DNA of 64,000 nt from positions 744,001 to 808,000 of the forward strand of contig CAVSOT010000004.1 of NCBI GenBank assembly GCA_963729695.1, read 5' to 3'. This DNA comes from PALSA-693 sp963729695 (GTDB lineage Bacteria > Actinomycetota > Acidimicrobiia > Acidimicrobiales > Palsa-688). Of this stretch, positions 7,726 to 16,585 are shown in pieces. Under the pieces are notes generated by a model that searched no databases, was not told the DNA's origin, and worked only from the letters and a program-made list of their open reading frames with translations. The first letter of the stretch is position 1, and each line of letters begins with the position of its first letter. A program made the translations under genes and the position numbers.

Positions 7726-10185
7726 ATGACGATTCCGGCTGAGCCCGAGCTCCGGGGAGTGGGTTCCGCCGGCGCGCCGGCAGGGCCCGGGATGGCGCTC
7801 CCGTCAGATTGGTTGGAGCGGGGGCTCGGCGCCGCGGATGTCGAAGCCCGCATCGCGGCCGGAGCCACCAACGCTGTCGAGGCGCAGACCTCACAATCGT
7901 GGGGTCAGATCTTCCGGCGTAACGCCTTCACCCGGTTGAACCTGCTGTTGGTGACGCTGGGCGGGGCAACCCTCGCGACCGGGTCGGGACCCGACGCCAC
8001 CTTCCTCGCCATCGCCGTGATCAACACCGTGGTCGGATCCGTGCAGGAAGTAAGGGCCAAGCGCTCGCTCGACGCCCTGGCGGTGATCAATGCCCCGCGG
8101 GCCCGGATCGTCCGCGACGGGCTGGTGCAGGAGATCGGTCCCGAAGGTGTCGTCGTCGACGATCTGCTGGACCTACGCCCGGGCGATCAGCTCACCGCGG
8201 ACGCGGTGGTGGTCGCCGACGGAGGGGAGCTCGACGAATCGCTGGCCACGGGGGAATCCGATCCGGTGCCGAAGACCACAGGCGACAGTCTGGCTTCCGG
8301 TTCGTGGGTGGTCGCGGGGGCGTTGCGTGCCCGAGTCGTCGGCGTGGGAGTCGACTCCTACGCCAACCGTTTGGCCGCCCAGGCGCGCCGATTCAGCCTG
8401 AGCAGCTCCGAGCTCATGAATGGCATCAACCTGGTGCTTCGAGTGCTGTCGTGGCTCATGGTGGGTATCGCCCCCGTGCTGTTCCTTCGTCAGCTCCAGA
8501 CGGAACCGTGGCGACTGGCCATACGTTCGACGGTGGCCGGACTGGTCGGGATGATCCCGGAAGGCCTGGTCCTGCTGACGACACTTGCGTTCTTGACCGC
8601 GGCGGTCCGCCTGTCGAAGCGTCGGGTCCTGGTCCAAGAGCTGCCAGCGGTCGAAACACTGGCCCGCGTCGACGCGCTGTGCCTCGATAAGACGGGCACG
8701 TTGACTGAAGGAGGCATCTCGTTTGCCGGGCTGCAGGCTAGCGCCGCCGGGGGAGTGCAACCTTCGGATATCGAAACCGCGCTCGCCAGTCTGGCCAGCT
8801 CGCGCGCCGCCAACGCCACCATGGTCGCCATCCGCGACGCCATCACCGCTACGGGCAGATGGGAACCGGTGACGGAGGTACCGTTCACGTCCGCTCGAAA
8901 GTGGAGCGGCGCCAACTTTGACGGGCACGGAACCTGGGTGCTCGGGGCTCCCGACGTGGTGGATGCGGTGGACCCCGGCGGGTGCCTGCTCACGGCGGCC
9001 AACCTGGCCGATCAAGGAGCCAGGGTTCTGATCCTGGCCCACGGATCAAGGGAGTTCGACGGCGACACCCTCCCTGACGACTTGACCGTCGTCGCCGTAT
9101 TGGAGCTCCGCGAGCAACCTCGCCCGCAGGCTTCGGACACCCTTTCCTATTTCGCTCGTCAGCAGGTGACCATTCGAGTCATTTCCGGGGACAATCCCAC
9201 GACCGTCCGGAACCTGGCCGAGCGCATCGGCCTGGTTGGCGCCACCAAGGCACTCGATGCACGCACCTTGCCCACCGACTCCAAGGAGTTCGCCGACGCC
9301 GTCGAAGCGAACCGGGTATTCGGCCGGGTGACTCCTGAGCAGAAGCAGCAGATGGTCGACGCGCTTCAGGCTCGCGGCCACACCGTGGCGATGACGGGAG
9401 ACGGGGTCAACGACGTCCTCGCTCTGAAGGACGCCGACCTCGGGATTGCCATGGGTTCAGGATCTGCCATCACCCGCGGGGTGGCCCAGGTGGTCATCTT
9501 GAATGACGATTTCGACGTGCTGCCGGCGGTGGTCAGCGAAGGACGACGTGTCCTGGCCAATATCGAACGGGTCGCATCCCTCTTCTTCGTAAAGAACGTC
9601 TACTCGCTCCTGCTCTCGGTGGCCATCGCCGTAACCGGTTGGCCGTATCCCTTCCTGCCCCGCCACCTGACGCTGATCAGTGCGGTTGGGATCGGGATCC
9701 CCGGGTTCTTCCTGGCGCTCGCCCCGAACGAGCAGCGATTTCAACCCGGGTTCCTGCGCCGAGCGCTGTCCTTCTCCGTCATGGCGGGGACCATCACGGC
9801 GATCGCAGTGATGACGACCTACGCCAGTGCCCGCCAAGAGGGCCTCACGGGCGACGAGGCCCGCACGGCAGCGGTACTGACCGCCATAGTGGTGACCCTG
9901 TGGGTGCTGGTCATCGTCTCGCGACCACTGACCGCGCCTCGAGTCCTGCTCGTGCTGGCGATGGGGGCCCTGTTCGCCGCCGCCTACTTCACGCCCGGGG
10001 TGGCCACCTTCTTCTCGTTGGAACACCGGCCCGGAGTCGAAGCCACCCTGCAAGCTTTGGCGTTCGGCGGCGGGGCCGGACTCCTGGTCGATCTCCTGCA
10101 ACGGTCCCGTACCTTGTCGTGGGTCGCGGGCCGGATAGGAAGACCCGCCGCCGCGCCCCATCCTGACCCGCCGGCTCCCTCCTGA
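7726..10185 (+). CDS. ctpE: Cation-translocating P-type ATPase, CtpE-like
   Basis: 819 residues with all P-type landmarks in order: A-domain TGES near residue 173, a PEGL motif in the fourth membrane segment (GMIPEGLVLLTTLAF), the phosphorylated Asp in CLDKTGTLTEGG (about residue 321), and the P-domain hinge MTGDGVNDVLALKDADLGIAMG near 557. The C-terminal third has several hydrophobic segments. PEGL rather than CPC or PEAL, together with the length, matches the mycobacterial CtpE group, reported to be a calcium transporter. There are no heavy-metal-binding N-terminal domains. The symbol reflects subfamily resemblance; ion specificity is inference. Confidence 0.85.
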   Translation: MTIPAEPELRGVGSAGAPAGPGMALPSDWLERGLGAADVEARIAAGATNAVEAQTSQSWGQIFRRNAFTRLNLLLVTLGGATLATGSGPDATFLAIAVINTVVGSVQEVRAKRSLDALAVINAPRARIVRDGLVQEIGPEGVVVDDLLDLRPGDQLTADAVVVADGGELDESLATGESDPVPKTTGDSLASGSWVVAGALRARVVGVGVDSYANRLAAQARRFSLSSSELMNGINLVLRVLSWLMVGIAPVLFLRQLQTEPWRLAIRSTVAGLVGMIPEGLVLLTTLAFLTAAVRLSKRRVLVQELPAVETLARVDALCLDKTGTLTEGGISFAGLQASAAGGVQPSDIETALASLASSRAANATMVAIRDAITATGRWEPVTEVPFTSARKWSGANFDGHGTWVLGAPDVVDAVDPGGCLLTAANLADQGARVLILAHGSREFDGDTLPDDLTVVAVLELREQPRPQASDTLSYFARQQVTIRVISGDNPTTVRNLAERIGLVGATKALDARTLPTDSKEFADAVEANRVFGRVTPEQKQQMVDALQARGHTVAMTGDGVNDVLALKDADLGIAMGSGSAITRGVAQVVILNDDFDVLPAVVSEGRRVLANIERVASLFFVKNVYSLLLSVAIAVTGWPYPFLPRHLTLISAVGIGIPGFFLALAPNEQRFQPGFLRRALSFSVMAGTITAIAVMTTYASARQEGLTGDEARTAAVLTAIVVTLWVLVIVSRPLTAPRVLLVLAMGALFAAAYFTPGVATFFSLEHRPGVEATLQALAFGGGAGLLVDLLQRSRTLSWVAGRIGRPAAAPHPDPPAPS

Positions 10186-10222
10186 CTCCTGCCAGCGGGC
10201 CGGCGAGAGAACGGGCCTGTTG

Positions 10223-11002
10223 TTACGCGACTGGTTCGCCCCGGCGGACTGCTGTGACGAGATGGGTCTCGTAAGCAGTGGAGAAAGAGCCACCCAACTG
10301 GTCGATGATGTCACCCAAGGCATCGAGCAGGGCGGCTCGCTTGTCTGCCGGCAAGGCCTGATGGTCGCTGTGGGTCATGAGACTGTCGAGCCACTCGTCC
10401 TTGGTATAGCTGGTATCCCACCGGAAGCTGAGCTGCTCCACTGGTTCGAAATCACCGGTCTCGTCGAGACCTCGAGCGGCGAGGTTGAAACGGTCGCCTG
10501 TTCCGTAGCCCAAGGCGATCGAGTACCCCTCCAGCGAGGGAGCATGCGTGTGATACACCGAGTCAAAGCTCGACCGGATCTCTGGTGGATGGCAAGCCCG
10601 GTTCCAGAAGACCCCGATCCGTCCCCTTGGCCAAAGCACCTCCGCGGCCTTGTGGGCGCCACGAACGGGATCGACCCAATGCCAGGCCTGACCCGAGACG
10701 ATGAGGTCGAACGAACGGCCCCTGGCGTTCCAATCCTCGAAGGAAGCGGTTTCTACCTGGGCACCGAGTCGCCGGGCGTACGACGCCATGCGATCATCGA
10801 CTTCCACCCCGAGAACGCGACAGCCACGAGCGCTGAAGAGCGCGGTCGTAATACCCGTCCCGCTCCCCACGTCCAGAACGTCGTGAGGAGCCCCTTTCAT
10901 CAGGAAGTCGACCAGGTCCGGAGGATAGGACGGTCGCGTTCGATGGTAGAGCTCGGGATTCGATCCAAAGGACGTGGCCCGGTGGCGATCCTCGTGCAGC
11001 AT
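10223..11002 (-). CDS. Class I SAM-dependent methyltransferase
   Basis: 259 residues. Motif I is VLDVGSGTGITTALF, followed by the acidic residue of motif II (VLGVEVD) and motif IV FDLIVSGQAWHWVDP. The latter, together with the N-terminal YHRTRPSYPP, is typical of the Methyltransf_11/25 group with the AWHW signature. The start overlaps the stop of the TetR gene upstream (11002), so it is translationally coupled to its likely regulator. Substrate unknown. Confidence 0.85.
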   Translation of the reverse strand: MLHEDRHRATSFGSNPELYHRTRPSYPPDLVDFLMKGAPHDVLDVGSGTGITTALFSARGCRVLGVEVDDRMASYARRLGAQVETASFEDWNARGRSFDLIVSGQAWHWVDPVRGAHKAAEVLWPRGRIGVFWNRACHPPEIRSSFDSVYHTHAPSLEGYSIALGYGTGDRFNLAARGLDETGDFEPVEQLSFRWDTSYTKDEWLDSLMTHSDHQALPADKRAALLDALGDIIDQLGGSFSTAYETHLVTAVRRGEPVA

Positions 11003-11718
11003 CAGCCCGACTTCATCGGTCGACGTCCGTCACCTTTCCGCGTCCGAGAACGCTCGACGGGTGGGTCCCCATGGTTGGACGAACGGTCGGCCAACATGGG
11101 CGGCTTTCCCGTGGGAATAGGGCGACCGTCCTCGACGATGGCGCGCTGGATGAGGTGGATAACCCAGATGATCCCGCGAATGGCGTCATTGGGCTCGAGT
11201 TCCCAGACGGTGACAAGGCGTTCGTAGTTGACGACCGCCCACAACACGTCGAACATGGCCGCGGTGACCTTTCGGTCCACGGACGACCAACGATTGGTCG
11301 CCGTTGTCACGGCCGCGAGGAGCGCCTCCCGCTGGCGTTGGTTTGCTGCTGCGATAGTAGGGTCGCTAACGGTCCGCTGAGCGACGGGAAACGAGGATGT
11401 GTACTCCAGGATCTTTCTGGTGATGTCAGCGATATCCTCGAGATGCATTCCGGTGAGATCTACGTTTGCTTCCTGCTCGAGGCGGTGCATAACGGCATCC
11501 CGAAGTTCCCGTTCACTCGGAAAGTGGCGGTAGACCGTACGTTCGTTGACCCCTGAGCGCTTCGCCACAGCTCGGACGGTCAGCTCCCGCCAGTTCCAAG
11601 TCGGATACTCGTGCAGCAACTCGGCGCCTGCGGTCACTATGCGCTGACGGGTTTCCGCGGCTCGTTGGCGCCGGAGCGGGCTGTCGTAGCGACGGCGCTG
11701 CGGCGTTTCCTCGTTCAT
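11002..11718 (-). CDS. TetR/AcrR family transcriptional regulator
   Basis: 238 residues. The N-terminal helix-turn-helix lies at about residues 20-70 (TRQRIVTAGAELL ... LTVRAVAKRSGVNERTVYRHF), followed by a helical ligand domain. The C-terminus is basic and runs into the methyltransferase start. It is divergent from the SDR at 11848, so the 130-bp intergenic space is the likely operator region for both directions. Effector unknown. Confidence 0.88.
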   Translation of the reverse strand: MNEETPQRRRYDSPLRRQRAAETRQRIVTAGAELLHEYPTWNWRELTVRAVAKRSGVNERTVYRHFPSERELRDAVMHRLEQEANVDLTGMHLEDIADITRKILEYTSSFPVAQRTVSDPTIAAANQRQREALLAAVTTATNRWSSVDRKVTAAMFDVLWAVVNYERLVTVWELEPNDAIRGIIWVIHLIQRAIVEDGRPIPTGKPPMLADRSSNHGDPPVERSRTRKGDGRRPMKSG

Positions 11719-11847
11719 CAGTCTCCGATCGCTGTGGAAGACAACGTGGTCAACACAAGTCTAGAGGCAGTGAAGTTAGTCAGGGGAAGGACCAGCGAGT
11801 ATGGTCGTACTTTGGGTACGTTGTGGGTGCTACAAGGGGGATCATTG

Positions 11848-12606
11848 ATGCCAGACTTCGCGGGCCGGGTGGCGATCGTGACGGGCTCGACGAGCGGCAT
11901 GGGGGCAGCCATCGCCCGGCGCTTTGCAGTTGAGGGCGCGGGCGTGGTCGTGAACTCGTCCAAATCCCGAGAGGCCGGCCAGGAGCTGGCGGCCGATCTC
12001 CCCGACGCGGTGTATGTTCAGGGCGACGTTGGCGTTGAGGCCGAGGCTCAACGGTTGGTGGATGCGGCGTTGGAGCGGTGGGGCCGAGTGGACGTGGTGG
12101 TCAACAACGCAGCCATAGCGCCCATAATCGATCACACCGACCTCGAGTCACTGACGGGAGAGATCTGGCTGAAGACGCTCTCGGTGAATCTTCTCGGACC
12201 CTGGTTCCTGGTCAAGGCGGCGGCGGACGCGCTGCGTGCCAGTGGACATGGGGCAGTGGTCAACGTGTCCAGTCTGGCCGCCACTCGGGGCACGGAGACC
12301 AACAGCTCCATGGCGTACCAGGTATCCAAGTCCGCACTCAACCATCTGACGGTGTTGCTGGCCAATGCGCTGGGTCCCGATATAAGGGTGAATGCGCTGG
12401 CGCCGGGCCGGATCGAGACACCACTGTGGGGCGAACGCCGTGAGATGCTATTGGCTTCGGCTCGTCAAAAGATCCCTCTCGGCCGCCCGGGCACGGTCGA
12501 CGAGATCGCCGACGTGTGTCTTTTCTTGGCCAGGCCGGGCTTCATCTCCGGCCAGGTTGTCACCGTTGATGGTGGTCAGGGCATCAAGATCGAAGCGCTG
12601 AAATGA
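11848..12606 (+). CDS. SDR family oxidoreductase
   Basis: 252 residues from ATG 11848, which has an AGGGGG site eight bases upstream; a longer open frame begins at 11611 but runs through the TetR gene and is unsupported. Classical SDR motifs: VTGSTSGMGAAIARRF, NNAAI, catalytic Ser in NVSSLAA, Tyr/Lys in YQVSKSAL, and the C-terminal GQVVTVDGGQG. It resembles 3-oxoacyl-ACP reductase-like SDRs. It is divergent from the TetR regulator, which probably controls it. Confidence 0.88.
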   Translation: MPDFAGRVAIVTGSTSGMGAAIARRFAVEGAGVVVNSSKSREAGQELAADLPDAVYVQGDVGVEAEAQRLVDAALERWGRVDVVVNNAAIAPIIDHTDLESLTGEIWLKTLSVNLLGPWFLVKAAADALRASGHGAVVNVSSLAATRGTETNSSMAYQVSKSALNHLTVLLANALGPDIRVNALAPGRIETPLWGERREMLLASARQKIPLGRPGTVDEIADVCLFLARPGFISGQVVTVDGGQGIKIEALK

Positions 12607-13157
12607 CTCGAATCCGGACGCCGAATGAGCGCGCCGAGGCGGCCCAAGGATGCCGCGCCTAACCGGGCGGCGGATTCGACGGGCGTCTATATTCATGTCA
12701 TACTGTGTGCACCGGCCCGGGCCAGCTGGGTAGTGACCTGCACGCGTCGTTGTCCGCCACTTCACGGGGGAGGTTGCCTTGCCCTCACTCCTCGGAGACC
12801 TCCACCGCTCTGCTGTACGGCTATGACGCGGCGGGAAGCGTTTTCGACCGGGACCCCGGGCCCATCCTTGGTAGTGGTCCCGACCGACTCGGTGCCAGGG
12901 GTGCTGCCAACACCCGTGATGACCGACGCGGCTGCCCGCTCCCGAGCGGATGAGACCCCACAGCCGTCGAGCCTGTCACCCTCCCCCGGTGACGGGCTCC
13001 GGCTGTGGTCCGCAGCAACAATTGGGTCGGCGCCGCGACCAGCGGCGCCGTCGCCCAGCCCGAAGCGTATTACTGAAGGAGAACTCTTGCATACCGCCTC
13101 TGAGCCACACGTCCCGGCGCCAGGTGACGTCCCCAGCGCCCCAGGAGGTGTCGCGGG
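12607..13157 (+). other. Intergenic region without a convincing gene
   Basis: About 550 bp between the SDR and the molybdoenzyme. Open frames exist on both strands but are Pro/Arg/Ser-rich, lack recognisable domains and have no good ribosome-binding sites. The stretch just before 13158 holds the AGGAGG of the molybdoenzyme gene. The rest may be a long leader or a decayed gene. Confidence 0.4.
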
Positions 13158-15527
13158 ATGGGGAAGGCCCGCCCCGAGGGTGGGTGCGACCCGATGACCA
13201 GCACGTATACCGCCGGCGCGGCCCGGTACGTGGGCACGAGGGTCGCCCGGGTGGAAGATCCCCGTTTGCTGACGGGTCGGGGGACCTACGTCGACGACAT
13301 CTCGCTCCCTGGCATGTTGCACGCCGCCTTCGTCCGGAGCCAATTTGCATCCGCGGTGATCAGAGGTATCGACACTTCGGCTGCCCTCGAACTGCCGGGG
13401 GTACACGCGGTGTTCACCGCCGACGATCTCAATGGCGACGCCAAGGAGCAGTGGCACACTTCGGTTGGGCAGGCCAGCCCGGAGACGCCCCGACCGCCCT
13501 TGGCGGCAGGCGAGGTCCGCTTTGTCGGCGACCCGGTAGCGCTCGTGGTTGCGGAGAGTCGATACCTGGCGGAGGACGCGGCTGACTTGGTGGTGGTGGA
13601 CTACGACCCCCTTCCGGCGGTGGTCGACTACACCCGGGCGGAAGAGGCCAGCGATTTGGTGCACGAGACCCACGGCTCGAACCTGATCGGGGAGCTGGGA
13701 GGGCCGCCCTCTTCAGACCTCGAAGAGGTCTTCTCGTCGGCCGCCCATGTCGTCAGCGAGACGATCTACCAGCAACGCTACGCCGCGGTGCCGATGGAGG
13801 GGCGGGGGCTCGTCGTCTCCTACTCCCGGGACACCGAAGAGATGATGATCTATTCCGCGACTCAGTCCCCGCACGAGATCCGCATGTTCTGCTCCCGCCT
13901 GCTCGGCCTGCCGGAACACCGTATCCGGGTCGTCATGCGTGATACGGGGGGTGGCTTCGGGCAGAAGATCATGGTGCAACGCGACGAGATGTGTCTCATG
14001 CTGGCGGGCCCCAAGCTCGGCGTTCCGGTCAAGTGGGTGGAAGACCGACGAGAGAACCTCATCGCCGCGGGGCAGTCTCGTCACGAAAGTGCCATGACCA
14101 AGATGGCGTTTGCCGCCGACGGGGCCATCGAGGGTGTGCAGATCGACTTCGTCTCCGACTGCGGCGCCTACCCGACGCCGTGGCCGGTAGGGACGGCCTC
14201 GGTCGTAGGCGCCCTCTTCCCCGGGCCGTACCGGGTGCCCCGGGCCAGCTTTACCGCGAAGTCGATCTACACCAATACGGCTGGACGATCCCCCTACCGA
14301 GGGCCGTGGCAGTTCGAATCATTGGCCCGAGAGATCATGCTCGATGTGGCGGCCCGGCGGATGGGGATGGACCCGATGGAGCTGCGCCGCAAGAATCTTC
14401 TTCGCAAGGACGAGCTTCCGTATACCAATCCGCACGGCATGTCCTATGACAACATTGCCCCGCTGGAGACGCTGGAGCAGGCCCTGGAGATGGTGGATTA
14501 CCCTGCCTTCCGCAAGCAACAGGCGGAGGCCCGCGAGGAAGGTCGTTATCTCGGGATCGGGGTGTCTACTTATGTAGAACCGTCGACGCCCGGTTTCGGT
14601 TACTACGCAACCGAGGCGGCCACCATCCGGATCGAACCCTCTGGCAAGGTCAACGTCTACATCGCCGGCGGATCGACCGGCAACAGCATCGAGACCACGG
14701 TGATCCAACTGGCGGCGGACGCACTCGGTGTCAATATCGAAGACGTGGCCACCATCCAGGGAGACACGGCCGTGACCGGCTTCGGCCCCGGCGCGGCGGG
14801 CAGCCGGAGCGGCTCCATGACCGCGGGCGTCATCCGAGAGACGGCCGCGATCCTGCGCGAGCGGATGATCGCCATCGCGGCCAACAAGTTCGAGGCGTCG
14901 GTAGACGACATCGAGTTGGGCAACAGCAAGGCGACGGTTCGCGGCACACCATCCGTCGAGCTGACATTTGGCGAAATAGCAAACATCGCCTATTTCGACG
15001 CGTACTCTCTGCCACCCGGCATCCCTGCCGGACTCGAAGCCAGCGCGCGGTACACCACTGCCCCCGGCTCGATCATGGTGAATGCGACCCACCTCTGTAT
15101 TTGCGAGGTCGATGTAGCCACGGGCGAAGTCAAGCTCTGCCGCTACATCGTGAGCGAGGACTGCGGTCCGATGATCAATCCGAACATCGTGGAAGGCCAG
15201 ATCGCCGGAGGATCCGTGCAAGGCATGGGTGGGGTCCTCCTCGAGAACATGGTGTACGACGATGAAGGCAACCCGCTGACCACGACGTTCATGGACTATC
15301 TACTACCCACCATGGCCGAGGTGCCGGTCATAGAATACGGCCATGTGGAGACACCGAGCAGCGGCCCGGGCGGATACAAAGGAGTCGGAGAAGGCGGGGC
15401 GATTGGTGCCCCTCCGGCTGTGGCCAACGCGATCGCAGACGCCCTGGCGCCGTTCAACGTAACCATCACGCGAATGCCGTTGGGTCCCGCCGACATTATG
15501 ACTCTCCTCGACGAGAGCTTGCGCTGA
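13158..15527 (+). CDS. Xanthine dehydrogenase-family molybdopterin-binding subunit (CoxL-like), orphan
   Basis: 789 residues. ATG 13158 sits nine bases after AGGAGG; ATG 13194 is a later alternative. The N-terminal ald_xan_dh_C domain starts VARVEDPRLLTGRGTYVDDI, followed by the molybdopterin half with GGGFGQK, a substrate-loop motif SPYRGPWQFE (378-387) and the catalytic Glu in GVGEGGAIGAPPAVANA. The loop is neither the CO dehydrogenase form I AYxCSFR nor the form II AYRGAGR, so CO is an unlikely substrate. The usual medium (FAD) and small (2Fe-2S) subunits are not next to it; LLM and P450 genes follow. It would need partners elsewhere. Confidence 0.88.
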   Translation: MGKARPEGGCDPMTSTYTAGAARYVGTRVARVEDPRLLTGRGTYVDDISLPGMLHAAFVRSQFASAVIRGIDTSAALELPGVHAVFTADDLNGDAKEQWHTSVGQASPETPRPPLAAGEVRFVGDPVALVVAESRYLAEDAADLVVVDYDPLPAVVDYTRAEEASDLVHETHGSNLIGELGGPPSSDLEEVFSSAAHVVSETIYQQRYAAVPMEGRGLVVSYSRDTEEMMIYSATQSPHEIRMFCSRLLGLPEHRIRVVMRDTGGGFGQKIMVQRDEMCLMLAGPKLGVPVKWVEDRRENLIAAGQSRHESAMTKMAFAADGAIEGVQIDFVSDCGAYPTPWPVGTASVVGALFPGPYRVPRASFTAKSIYTNTAGRSPYRGPWQFESLAREIMLDVAARRMGMDPMELRRKNLLRKDELPYTNPHGMSYDNIAPLETLEQALEMVDYPAFRKQQAEAREEGRYLGIGVSTYVEPSTPGFGYYATEAATIRIEPSGKVNVYIAGGSTGNSIETTVIQLAADALGVNIEDVATIQGDTAVTGFGPGAAGSRSGSMTAGVIRETAAILRERMIAIAANKFEASVDDIELGNSKATVRGTPSVELTFGEIANIAYFDAYSLPPGIPAGLEASARYTTAPGSIMVNATHLCICEVDVATGEVKLCRYIVSEDCGPMINPNIVEGQIAGGSVQGMGGVLLENMVYDDEGNPLTTTFMDYLLPTMAEVPVIEYGHVETPSSGPGGYKGVGEGGAIGAPPAVANAIADALAPFNVTITRMPLGPADIMTLLDESLR

Positions 15528-15543
15528 TGGTAAGGAGACTGGT

Positions 15544-16521
15544 GTGCGGTATCGGGTCCGGCTCGGGTTAGCGATGGGGGACTACCCCCGAACTGCGGGC
15601 GGGGACGCCGAGCTCTTCAAGAGCATCGCCGCCCAGACGCAGGCGGCGGAACGGTCGGGGTTCGACTCCATATGGGTGGCGGACCACCTCATGCAAACCC
15701 CGGTGGTGGCGCCCCGCGACGACCCCATGTTCGAGTGCTACACGCTGCTTGGGGCACTCGCGGGCCTGACCTCGCATGTCCGGTTGGGTGCGTTCGTTGG
15801 TTGTGCTGCCTACAGGAACGCGGCCTTGCTGGGCAAGGCGATCACCACTCTCGACGCCATCTCCGGTGGTCGGGCGATCTTCGGGATCGGCGCCGGTTGG
15901 TTCGAGGGCGAACACGACGCCTACGGGTTCGAATTCGGCACGGTGGGCGAGCGCTTTTCCCGGCTGACAGAGGTGCTGGAGATCGTGAGCTCCATGTTCG
16001 TCAACGAAGAGACGAGTTTCGACGGGCGCTACTACCGGGCGGCCGGGGCCCTCAACTATCCTCGCCCGCTGCAGGAGGGTGGTCCCCCGATCCTCGTCGG
16101 TGGCTCTGGCGAGAAGCGGACCTTGCGCATCGTGGCCCAATATGCCGACATATGCAACCTCAGCGGCTCGCCGGCCAAGCTGCGCCGCTTGATGAACGTG
16201 CTCGACACGCACTGCGAAGCGGTCGGGAGAGATCCCAGCGAGATCTGCCGGACGTTTATCAACTTGGTGATCGTGCGAGACTCCGAGCGGGAAGCGTTGC
16301 AGGCCATACCGCCGGCGTATCGCGACATATCCACCGAAGTGACCGACAATCTGTCCGAGACGGTACGACCCATCTTCGGGACGCGGGAGCAGGTTCTGGA
16401 GAAGCTCCAGGAACATGCGGCCACCGGAATTGACGGGATGGTTATGGGCTGTGCCGCGGAGGACCGCAGGCCCGAATACATAGAGTTTCTGGGGGAGTTG
16501 GGCCGAGAGGTTTTCGGATAA
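15544..16521 (+). CDS. LLM-class F420-dependent oxidoreductase
   Basis: 325 residues from a GTG with AAGGAG upstream. It is a luciferase-like TIM barrel: AAQTQAAERSGFDSIWVADHL, LGAFVGCAAYRNAALLGK, SGGRAIFGIGAGWFEGEHDAYG, PPILVGGSGEKRTLRIVAQYAD, matching the F420-dependent subgroup of Bac_luciferase proteins. It lies 17 bp after the CoxL-like gene and 65 bp before a P450, so the three probably form an oxidative operon. Substrate unknown. F420 rather than FMN is inferred from subgroup resemblance. Confidence 0.88.
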   Translation: MRYRVRLGLAMGDYPRTAGGDAELFKSIAAQTQAAERSGFDSIWVADHLMQTPVVAPRDDPMFECYTLLGALAGLTSHVRLGAFVGCAAYRNAALLGKAITTLDAISGGRAIFGIGAGWFEGEHDAYGFEFGTVGERFSRLTEVLEIVSSMFVNEETSFDGRYYRAAGALNYPRPLQEGGPPILVGGSGEKRTLRIVAQYADICNLSGSPAKLRRLMNVLDTHCEAVGRDPSEICRTFINLVIVRDSEREALQAIPPAYRDISTEVTDNLSETVRPIFGTREQVLEKLQEHAATGIDGMVMGCAAEDRRPEYIEFLGELGREVFG

Positions 16522-16585
16522 ATGCGGTCAGCGAGAAAATAGACGTCGGTCGGGCGTTACGGCTCGACCGAGGAGAGGAGGATCC

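Noticed and set aside
12625..13197. 190-residue plus-strand protein before the molybdoenzyme
   Set aside because: Pro/Arg/Ser-rich with no domain, overlaps the molybdoenzyme start, and no ribosome-binding site.
13158..15527. Aerobic CO dehydrogenase large subunit
   Set aside because: The substrate loop lacks AYxCSFR and AYRGAGR, and coxM/coxS are not adjacent.
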